DNA from: Methanosarcinales archaeon | Lineage (GTDB): Archaea > Halobacteriota > Methanosarcinia > Methanosarcinales > Methanosarcinaceae | Length of the DNA: 8,370 nt | NCBI GenBank assembly: GCA_012329085.1 | Contig: JAAXQB010000012.1 | Span: 1-8,370, forward strand | Direction of reading: 5' to 3' | Part shown: positions 1 through 5,289 of the stretch, in pieces | How the letters are laid out: every line of letters begins with the position of its first letter | Numbering within the stretch: the first letter of the stretch is position 1 | Position numbers and translations under genes: made by a program | Notes under the pieces: model-generated | What the model saw: the letters and a program-made list of their open reading frames with translations, nothing else | Database searches by the model: none | What the model was told of the DNA's origin: nothing

Positions 1-303
1 ACATTGCAAGCCGAAGATGAAATTGCTGGTATTGCATCATCAATAGGAGCTGCGTTTGGTGGTAGTTTAGCAATAACAACTACTTCAGGACCAGGTTTAG
101 CACTTAAAACAGAGGCAACTGGTTTAGCTTTAATGGCGGAACTTCCTTTAGTAATTGTAAATGTACAACGTAGCGGACCAAGTACAGGATTACCAACTAA
201 AACTGAACAATCCGATTTACTGCAAGCAATGTATGGAAGAAGTGGTGAATCTCCAGTAGCATCGTTCGTTCCGAACGAGCTATCAAAAAATATAATTGAA
301 TAA
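1..303 (+). pseudogene. korA: 2-oxoacid:ferredoxin oxidoreductase alpha subunit, internal fragment
   Basis: The frame is open from the first base, so the 5' part lies outside the window; a TTG at position 4 falls inside conserved sequence and is not a real start. The translation carries the N-terminal (pyrimidine-binding) domain signature of KorA/PorA alpha subunits: [23 protein letters not shown], then [18 protein letters not shown] and [13 protein letters not shown]. The wording matches the long gamma-alpha fused KorA type, which is usually near 570-600 residues. These enzymes oxidatively decarboxylate 2-oxoglutarate or similar acids to acyl-CoA with ferredoxin as acceptor. Homology stops right after GESPV; the last 13 or so codons are not KorA-like, and the stop at 301-303 removes the whole C-terminal half. 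I found no continuation of the protein in any frame between 304 and 456. The non-homologous tail matches one end of the repeat family of this window. I infer a broken gene; a functional split protein is less likely. Confidence 0.75.
263..289 (+). repeat. Degraded end of the palindromic element, at the korA break
   Basis: This stretch contains a small hairpin (TCGTT, three-base loop, AACGA) and ends in GAGCTATCAAAAA. The same ending occurs in the intergenic copy (AATGAGCTATCAAA, 4121-4134), and in shorter form at 1927-1940 (CGAACTATCAAAAA). The left part, CGTTCGTTC, matches CATTCATTC of the intergenic copies with G for A at two places. No AAAATC/GATTTT core is present, so this is only the outer part of an element. 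It is read in frame as the last codons of the KorA fragment. Confidence 0.55.
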
Positions 304-412
304 ATTTTAGAATTTGATATATAAAATTTTCTTAAATTTATATGATATAGATAAGTATAATTTAAATCAAGCCCAATTATATTGTAAAATTTAAAAAAAT
401 TTGAATTAATAG

Positions 413-427
413 TAATAATAATAATAA
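413..427 (+). repeat. Short TAA trinucleotide repeat upstream of moeA
   Basis: Five perfect TAA triplets sit in the 153-base, extremely AT-rich spacer between the KorA fragment and moeA. The spacer holds several TATA-like strings (for example around 316-326 and 335-345). The background is so AT-rich that none can be singled out as the moeA promoter. I see no gene in it. Confidence 0.5.
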
Positions 428-444
428 TTTAAAAAATTCTACGC

Positions 445-451
445 GAAAGGT
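445..451 (+). promoter_or_regulatory. Ribosome binding site of moeA
   Basis: GAAAGGT ends five bases before the ATG at 457 and can pair with the 3' end of 16S rRNA. It supports this start, unlike metG, moaA and cfbB in the same window, which have no such site. Confidence 0.55.
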
Positions 452-456
452 AAAAA

Positions 457-1659
457 ATGAAACCATTAAAATCATTAATTTCTCTGAATGAAGCACTATC
501 TATTATATTTGATTCAATTAATGCAATTGAACGAACTTGTGAAATTTCAATCAATGATGCATTAGGGCGTGTAATTGCAGAAGAAGTAATTGCAAATATT
601 ATAGTACCTGCATTTAATCGTGCTGCTATGGACGGATATGCAGTTATTGCAGAAAATACATATAATTCAAATTCAACAAAACTTATGATAATTGATAAAA
701 TTGATGCAGGATCCATAAGTAGTAAAATACTTGGAATGGGAGAATGCATCCAAGTATCAACAGGCTGCAAAATGCCAGAGGGAAGTGATGCTGTCATCAT
801 GGTTGAAAATACTGAGCTTATTGATGAACGAACAGTAAATATTTTAAAACCTACATATCCTACCCAAAATGTGGTAAAAAAAGGAGAAGATATAAATCAA
901 AAAGATATTCTTCTTAAAAAAGGAGCTGTTTTAAATCCAGGTAAAATTGGTGTACTTGCTGCTATTGGAAAAGAAACTATAATTGTTTATGATAAACCAA
1001 AAATTGCCGTAATATCGACAGGAAATGAAGTTGTAAAATTGGGGGAAATTTTAAAAGATGGATTTGTATATGATATTAATTCATACACTCTTTCTGCAAT
1101 TATTAAAGAAAATGGTGGCGAACCGATACGATTTGATATAATTCGAGATGAATATGATGAAATTAAAAATGCAATAGAAAAAAGTTTGGAATGTGATCTT
1201 GCTGTATTTTCAGGTGGAAGTTCCGCAGGTGAAAAAGATATATTATGCGATGTTATTTCAGAAATGGGGGTTGTGCTTTTTCATGGAGTTCAGATTAAAC
1301 CAGGCAAACCAACTCTTTTTGGTATTGTTAAAGGGACATTACCTATACTTGTAATGCCAGGATATCCTGCTGCAGCTTTAAGTAATGGGTATAGGTTTTT
1401 ATCACCTATTATACGAGTGCTTGGTAGATTGGGTGAAAAAAAAAGTATTAAAATTAAAGCAAAAATGGGAAAACAAATACGATCAACGATTGGGCGAAGT
1501 CAATTTTTAACTATACGGTTAGAAAAGGGTTATGCATATCCTACTTTTAAAGCATCAAGTGCAATAACAAGCATGTCAAACGCTATTGGGTATATTGAAA
1601 TACCAGTTGGTACAGAAATTATTGAAAAAGACGAATTAGTAGAAGTCATATTAATTTGA
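457..1659 (+). CDS. moeA: Molybdopterin molybdenumtransferase MoeA
   Basis: MoeA inserts molybdate (or tungstate) into adenylylated molybdopterin, the last common step of molybdenum/tungsten cofactor synthesis in the cytoplasm. The 400-residue product has the usual family length and motif order: PAFNRAAMDGY at 51-61 with the conserved Asp59, STGCKMPEGSDAVIMVE near 104-120, STGNEV at 187-192 opening the MoCF-binding domain, GGSSAGEKD at 253-261, KPGKP around 281-285, and PGYP at 301-304. A C-terminal beta domain runs from about 325 to the end. The start has a Shine-Dalgarno site six bases upstream. The gene stands alone; moaA of the same pathway lies 2.7 kb away on the other strand. In methanogens the cofactor serves formylmethanofuran dehydrogenase. 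Archaea often carry two MoeA paralogues, so this may be one of a pair; no periplasmic-binding-like domain is fused here. Confidence 0.95.
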   Translation: MKPLKSLISLNEALSIIFDSINAIERTCEISINDALGRVIAEEVIANIIVPAFNRAAMDGYAVIAENTYNSNSTKLMIIDKIDAGSISSKILGMGECIQVSTGCKMPEGSDAVIMVENTELIDERTVNILKPTYPTQNVVKKGEDINQKDILLKKGAVLNPGKIGVLAAIGKETIIVYDKPKIAVISTGNEVVKLGEILKDGFVYDINSYTLSAIIKENGGEPIRFDIIRDEYDEIKNAIEKSLECDLAVFSGGSSAGEKDILCDVISEMGVVLFHGVQIKPGKPTLFGIVKGTLPILVMPGYPAAALSNGYRFLSPIIRVLGRLGEKKSIKIKAKMGKQIRSTIGRSQFLTIRLEKGYAYPTFKASSAITSMSNAIGYIEIPVGTEIIEKDELVEVILI

Positions 1660-1665
1660 AATTAT

Positions 1666-1740
1666 AAAAAATCAAAGATTTTTTTAAACTCATTCTGAAA
1701 AGTTTGAGTGTTTACGCTCATTCATTCTGAATAAGCTATT
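1666..1740 (+). repeat. Palindromic repeat element, intergenic copy after moeA
   Basis: The element starts with a perfect 8-bp hairpin, AAAAAATC-AAA-GATTTTTT (1666-1684). It is followed by AAACT/AGTTT (1686-1690 with 1701-1705), then TGAGTG/CGCTCA with one G-T pair (1705-1720), and ends in CGCTCATTCATTCTGAATAAGC. Its first 28 bases or so (core plus AAACTCATT) are repeated almost exactly at 1816-1843 inside metG, and its last part matches the tandem copies near 4053-4080. It begins only seven bases after the moeA stop. Because its core ends in seven Ts, it may also act as the moeA transcription terminator; that role is inference. Confidence 0.75.
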
Positions 1741-1762
1741 AGAAAGTAAATAAATCAATATG

Positions 1763-1770
1763 ATTATAAA
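1763..1770 (+). promoter_or_regulatory. Possible TATA box of metG (leaderless transcript)
   Basis: ATTATAAA is centred about 30 bases before the metG ATG at 1797, which has no Shine-Dalgarno sequence. The spacing fits archaeal transcripts that start at or just before the start codon. A second TATA-like string, CTATATAT at 1781-1788, would place transcription start downstream of this ATG and so argues for a different start. The AT-rich background makes either call tentative. Confidence 0.35.
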
Positions 1771-1796
1771 CTTGAAAATACTATATATGTGCAGAT

Positions 1797-3986
1797 ATGG
1801 ACGGATTAATAGATCAAAAATCAAAGGTTTTTTCAAACTCATTTAACGCTCATTCTTTACAAGAGCGAGTTTTGAAAAGAACAAGTGTTTACGATAGTTC
1901 GGTCGAAAATCAAAGATTTTCTCAAACGAACTATCAAAAACCAATACTTATCACATGTGGGCTTCCTTATGCAAATGGAAGAGCACATATTGGACATCTT
2001 AGAACATACATACCAGCAGATATTTTTGTAAGGTCTCTTAAAAAACAAGGACTTAATCCTTTATTTGTATGTGGGTCTGATGCACATGGAACTCCTATCG
2101 CATTGAATGCTAAATCATTGAATATACACCCATCCGAGCTTGTGCAAAAATATCATAATCATTTTGATGACATTTTTAAACAAATGGGAATTGATTTTAA
2201 TATATTTGGATCTACGGCAGATCCCATAAATCATGCGCATACAAAGAAAATCATCAATCAATTGATGGAAAACAATCTTTTATACAAAAAAGTTATAGAA
2301 ATTGCATATTGTAAAGAGTGTGTAAAATTTTTACCTGATAGATATGTATTTGGAACATGTCCGCATTGTGGCAAAAGTGCAAGAGGGGATGAATGTGATG
2401 CAGGGTGTAATAAACACCTTGAACCTGGGGAACTTGAAAATCCAACTTGCTCAATATGTAGGGGAACTGCAACATATAAAGAACAAGAGCATTATTTTTT
2501 TAAATTGTCTGAATTTAAAGAGTTTTTAATTGAATATCTTGAAAAACTTGGTGGTACACTAAATGCAAGAAATTATGCACTTGGATGGACAAAAAATAAG
2601 CTTATGGATTGGTGCATTACACGAAATCTTGATTGGGGCATACCTTTTATGGATAGAGAAGACCTTGTTATATATGTATGGGTGGATGCTCCAATTGGAT
2701 ATATTTCTTTTACTGAAAAATGGGCAAAAGAGAATGGTAAAAATTGGGAAGATTATTGGAAAGATGATTCAAATATAACTCATTTTATTGGAGGGGATAT
2801 TATTTATCATCATTGCATTTTTTTACCAGCTATGCTTGAAGGTGCAGGATATTCAAAAGCAAGTAATGTTGTTGCGTCAGGTATGATGAAAATTGAAGGT
2901 AATATGTTTTCAAAAAGTAGAGGGTTTGTTGTGTGGATTGATGAAGATTATTTGAAGCATGGATTTCATTCAGACCTTTTAAGATATTATCTTTCAAGTT
3001 ATACTTCTCATACAAAAGAACTTAATTTTTCATGGAAGGTTTTTCAAGAAAAGATAAATAGTGAGCTTGTTTCTATATTTGGTAATTTTTTGTATAGGGT
3101 GTTATTATTTACGCATAAAAATTTTGGTAAGATTCCAAAGGGTACAATTTGCGATGGAGTGATGGGGAAAATTCAATCCATTGTTAGTAGCGTTGAAGAT
3201 TCTATGAATAATTATGAATTTAAAAAAGCAATAGATACGGCAATGTCTTTATCGGCATATGGGAATGCGTATTTTCAATCAAATGAGCCATGGAAATTGA
3301 TAAAAGAAAATAAAGATGCATGCGGTAGTGTGATTATGAATTGCATTCAAATTGCAAAGGCACTTATAATTTTATTTGAGCCTATACTTCCAAGTAAAAT
3401 GAAAGAAGCTTGGGCTCAAATTGGGATGCAAGGAAATGTGCATGATGCAGTATATAGTGATGTGATAGTTTCTGTTGAGAGTGAGGTGTTATTGCCAAAG
3501 CCCATTATTTTATTTGAAAAGATTGATGATGAAAAGATAAAAGAGATGATTAATATTTCAAATATGCGAATAAAGGATGCTATTGCAAAGGCAAAAAAAC
3601 AAGAAATTAAAATAGATGAAAATAAAAAGGAGTTAGAATTTATGGATATAAAAGATGAAATTGCAATTGAGGATTTTTTAAAATTAGATATACGAATTGG
3701 AAAAATAATAGAGGCTGTGCCTATTAAAAAATCTAAAAAATTATTACAGCTTAAAGTGGATATTGGGGAAGAAGAGGGGGCAAGACAAATTGTTGCGGGG
3801 ATTAAAGAAACGCATAATCCAGAAGATATTATTGGTAAGAATGTTACAATTATTGCAAATTTGAAGCCTGTGAAACTTTGTGGGGTTGAATCAAGAGGGA
3901 TGGTGCTTGCAGGGAGTGATAGTGAGGGAGGTGCGATTTTGCTTGTACCTGAGAATGATGTTGAATGTGGTACGCAAATTGGGTGA
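1797..3986 (+). CDS. metG: Methionyl-tRNA synthetase with C-terminal tRNA-binding domain
   Basis: This cytoplasmic class I synthetase charges tRNA-Met with methionine. The 729-residue product has the catalytic core starting at [14 protein letters not shown] (48-61), the HIGH motif at 64-67, and the signature-2 lysine loop as MFSKS at 370-374. Four paired-cysteine knuckles (CKEC 172-175, CPHC 188-191, CDAGC 200-204, CSIC 218-221) mark the two-zinc archaeal type. The anticodon-binding helical domain follows, then a Lys/Glu-rich linker (about 580-622) and an OB-fold tRNA-binding domain from 623 to the end ([11 protein letters not shown], then [20 protein letters not shown]). The first 47 residues are not synthetase sequence; they are encoded largely by two repeat elements. 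The ATG at 1797 is the only ATG in frame before the core; a TTG at 1872 is an alternative without a visible ribosome site. The core is intact, so the enzyme is probably active. It is the only synthetase gene in the window. Confidence 0.95.
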   Translation: MDGLIDQKSKVFSNSFNAHSLQERVLKRTSVYDSSVENQRFSQTNYQKPILITCGLPYANGRAHIGHLRTYIPADIFVRSLKKQGLNPLFVCGSDAHGTPIALNAKSLNIHPSELVQKYHNHFDDIFKQMGIDFNIFGSTADPINHAHTKKIINQLMENNLLYKKVIEIAYCKECVKFLPDRYVFGTCPHCGKSARGDECDAGCNKHLEPGELENPTCSICRGTATYKEQEHYFFKLSEFKEFLIEYLEKLGGTLNARNYALGWTKNKLMDWCITRNLDWGIPFMDREDLVIYVWVDAPIGYISFTEKWAKENGKNWEDYWKDDSNITHFIGGDIIYHHCIFLPAMLEGAGYSKASNVVASGMMKIEGNMFSKSRGFVVWIDEDYLKHGFHSDLLRYYLSSYTSHTKELNFSWKVFQEKINSELVSIFGNFLYRVLLFTHKNFGKIPKGTICDGVMGKIQSIVSSVEDSMNNYEFKKAIDTAMSLSAYGNAYFQSNEPWKLIKENKDACGSVIMNCIQIAKALIILFEPILPSKMKEAWAQIGMQGNVHDAVYSDVIVSVESEVLLPKPIILFEKIDDEKIKEMINISNMRIKDAIAKAKKQEIKIDENKKELEFMDIKDEIAIEDFLKLDIRIGKIIEAVPIKKSKKLLQLKVDIGEEEGARQIVAGIKETHNPEDIIGKNVTIIANLKPVKLCGVESRGMVLAGSDSEGGAILLVPENDVECGTQIG
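1816..1940 (+). repeat. In-frame palindromic elements forming the MetRS N-terminal extension
   Basis: Two element units lie back to back inside metG. The first has the core AAAAATC-AAA-GGTTTTTT (1816-1833, paired through one G-T). It is followed by nested stems AAACT/AGTTT (1835-1839 with 1868-1872) and CGCTC/GAGCG (1847-1851 with 1863-1867), then GAAAAG and AGTGTTTACG shared with the intergenic copy. The second (1893-1935) has perfect 9-bp arms GATAGTTCG and CGAACTATC around a 7-bp core GAAAATC-AAA-GATTTTC (1905-1921). The region adds about 41 codons without a stop, read as KSKVFS in the first core and ENQRFS in the second. It ends where MetRS homology begins. Confidence 0.8.
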
Positions 3987-3998
3987 TGTGTGAATTGG

Positions 3999-4020
3999 TT
4001 TTTTACTTAAATTTATTTTA
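3999..4020 (+). terminator. Possible T-tract terminator after metG
   Basis: Thirteen bases after the metG stop comes TTTTTT, then further T-rich sequence (ATTTATTTTA). Archaeal intrinsic termination depends mainly on T tracts in the coding strand, so this is a reasonable end for the metG transcript. AT-rich composition limits confidence. Confidence 0.35.
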
Positions 4021-4034
4021 AATTTTAGCAATCA

Positions 4035-4132
4035 AAAATCAGAGATTTTCTCCTACGCTCATTCATTCTTAAATGAGCTGTCTAAAATCAGAGATTTTCT
4101 CCTACGCTCATTCATTCTTAAATGAGCTATCA
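4035..4132 (+). repeat. Two tandem 49-bp palindromic elements
   Basis: Copies at 4035-4083 and 4084-4132 differ at only two positions, near their right ends. Each begins with the core AAAATC-AGA-GATTTT, then CTCCTAC, then GCTCATT-CATTCTTA-AATGAGC, a perfect 7-bp hairpin. The arms can also pair the other way: AATGAGC of copy 1 (4072-4078) with GCTCATT of copy 2 (4106-4112) encloses the second core, the same plan as the metG unit at 1893-1935. Between two convergent genes, the array could help end transcription from both sides; this is inference. Confidence 0.85.
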
Positions 4133-4149
4133 AAGATTACCATTATGCA

Positions 4150-4162
4150 AATGAATGAGCGT
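4150..4162 (-). repeat. Inverted partial copy of the palindromic element
   Basis: AATGAATGAGCGT is the exact reverse complement of ACGCTCATTCATT, found in both tandem copies just upstream. The 13-base match in opposite orientation would let the region form a larger stem with either copy. It may be what is left of a third, inverted element. Confidence 0.55.
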
Positions 4163-4237
4163 TATCTCGTAATTGCAATTCAACTACAAAACATTAACTT
4201 GTCGTTGTTATATTACAAGATAAGTCAACCATATGAG

Positions 4238-4260
4238 GCGGTTTGAGACCATCAAACCGT
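4238..4260. other. Perfect 8-bp hairpin of higher G+C, unknown role
   Basis: CGGTTTGA (4239-4246) and TCAAACCG (4252-4259) pair perfectly around a five-base loop, with one extra G-T pair outside. It is richer in G+C than its surroundings and unlike the palindromic elements. It is not followed by a clear T tract on either strand, so a classic terminator is doubtful. It lies 60 bases past the moaA stop on the moaA strand. Confidence 0.45.
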
Positions 4261-4319
4261 TCAGAAAAGCAAAATTAATATTGAATGTTTGAATGGATAT
4301 CTAATCTGACAAAGTAGAG

Positions 4320-5228
4320 TTAATCTAAAGGCTTGCAATACGGAACTCTTGTTCTTACAGCAAGTTTTAATTTTTCATTTATATTCAATGGCACATCATC
4401 CGAGATTTTAATAAGATTATCATTAACAAGCAAACATGGTTTAAGTTTTCCATCTGCTGTGACTCTAAGCCTATTACAATTTGCACAAAATTTTGAATTA
4501 TTAATAGGTCTTACAAACTCTACTTCAACATCATCAATGATATATTTTTTCCTATGATGCATAGTGCGAGTCCATGATTTTTTAGAACGCATTTTTAAAG
4601 ATTTTTCAAAAGCATTTGCATCAATTCTATATTTTGGAAAGTTTTTTACATCAACAAACTCAATCACTTGCAATATCACATTTTTTTTATAATCCTTTGC
4701 AAAGTCAAGCATATCCTCAAATTCATCAATATTTATCCCATTTAAAAGCACCATATTTAATTTAATAGGCGTAAGATTTGCATCAATCGCACTTGTTATA
4801 CCATCAAATACATGCGAAAGCATACTTTTACGAGTTTGGGTGATGTATTTATATGTTTCAGGATTTAATGAGTCAATGCTAATATTTATCCTATCAAGTC
4901 CTGCATCTTTTAAAGAGTGTGCTCGCTTTTCCAATAATATGCCATTTGTTGTTGCAGAGACATCGTCCATTTTAGGAAGTGAATATAAGATATCTTCAAA
5001 ATCTTTTCTAATGAGTGGCTCTCCGCCTGAAAATTTTATTTTTCGCACACCAAGTTTATAAGCTGCGTGTATAACATTTGAAATAGTTTCAACTGTCATT
5101 TCCTCTGTTGCTTTTGGATTACCTTCATGATGGCAATATATGCAATTTAAATTACATTGATTTGTAATTGAAATCCTAAGTGAAGTAATTCGATTTCCAA
5201 GTGGATCAATAAGTTCATTTTTTTTCAT
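4320..5228 (-). CDS. moaA: GTP 3',8-cyclase MoaA (radical SAM, molybdopterin synthesis)
   Basis: MoaA, with MoaC, converts GTP to cyclic pyranopterin monophosphate, the first step of molybdopterin synthesis. The 302-residue protein has the N-terminal radical SAM cluster motif with Cys25, Cys29 and Cys32 (NQCNLNCIYCHH), the SAM-binding GGEP at 68-71, and a C-terminal second iron-sulfur cluster site with FCANCNRLR at 247-255 (Cys248, Cys251) and Cys265 in LKPCL. The opening LIDPLGNRITSLRISIT is typical of the family. The length matches archaeal MoaA, shorter than the bacterial protein of about 330 residues. The C-terminus ends PYCKPLD and lacks the Gly-Gly tail of bacterial and eukaryotic MoaA. 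The ATG at 5226-5228 has no ribosome binding site, suggesting a leaderless or very short-leader mRNA. It is divergent from the cfbB-like gene and convergent with metG. It supplies the pathway that MoeA, on the other strand, finishes. Confidence 0.95.
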   Translation of the reverse strand: MKKNELIDPLGNRITSLRISITNQCNLNCIYCHHEGNPKATEEMTVETISNVIHAAYKLGVRKIKFSGGEPLIRKDFEDILYSLPKMDDVSATTNGILLEKRAHSLKDAGLDRINISIDSLNPETYKYITQTRKSMLSHVFDGITSAIDANLTPIKLNMVLLNGINIDEFEDMLDFAKDYKKNVILQVIEFVDVKNFPKYRIDANAFEKSLKMRSKKSWTRTMHHRKKYIIDDVEVEFVRPINNSKFCANCNRLRVTADGKLKPCLLVNDNLIKISDDVPLNINEKLKLAVRTRVPYCKPLD

Positions 5229-5257
5229 TGAAATATATCATTATTAAACCATAGTAA

Positions 5258-5268
5258 TTATATATAAA
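5258..5268. promoter_or_regulatory. Shared TATA-like box between moaA and the cfbB-like gene
   Basis: TTATATATAAA is close to the archaeal TATA consensus and nearly palindromic, so it reads as a TATA box on both strands. On the plus strand its centre lies about 27 bases before the ATG at 5290, the spacing expected for a leaderless transcript. On the minus strand it would put transcription start about 10 bases before the moaA ATG. It is the best TATA match in the 61-base divergent spacer, and neither gene has a ribosome binding site. Confidence 0.45.
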
Positions 5269-5289
5269 ATCATTCTAATTACTTATGTA

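Larger units (their letters stand above)
3987..4319. other. Convergent intergenic region between metG and moaA, no gene seen
   Basis: This 333-base stretch separates the 3' ends of metG and moaA. It contains a T-rich tract just after metG, two tandem palindromic elements, an inverted partial copy, and a perfect 8-bp GC-richer hairpin. The longest ATG frame I noticed (4145-4246, 33 codons) has no ribosome binding site and resembles nothing I know, so I do not call it a gene. No tRNA-like fold was seen. Confidence 0.6.

Noticed and set aside
370..375. GC-richer patch (AGCCCA) in the spacer before moeA as a regulatory site
   Set aside because: It is too short, with no symmetry or repeat partner in the window.
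429..800. A 123-codon minus-strand frame opposite the start of moeA
   Set aside because: It lies almost wholly within moeA, whose motifs are unmistakable, and its own translation matches no family I know.
1666..1940. Insertion sequence ends around the metG promoter
   Set aside because: The repeats are direct rather than terminal inverted ends, and no transposase coding sequence lies between them.
2293..3015. Several 60-70 codon frames on both strands inside metG
   Set aside because: All are shadows of the synthetase gene, without family signatures or start signals.
4035..4132. CRISPR array
   Set aside because: The units are directly adjacent with no unique spacers, and the same sequence occurs scattered elsewhere and inside genes.
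4145..4246. A 33-codon ATG frame in the metG-moaA spacer
   Set aside because: It has no ribosome binding site or recognisable family, its start lies in an inverted repeat piece and its end in a hairpin.
4238..4260. tRNA or T-arm fragment, suggested by the GGTTTGA and CCGTTC strings
   Set aside because: No cloverleaf, acceptor stem or anticodon arm can be formed with the flanks.
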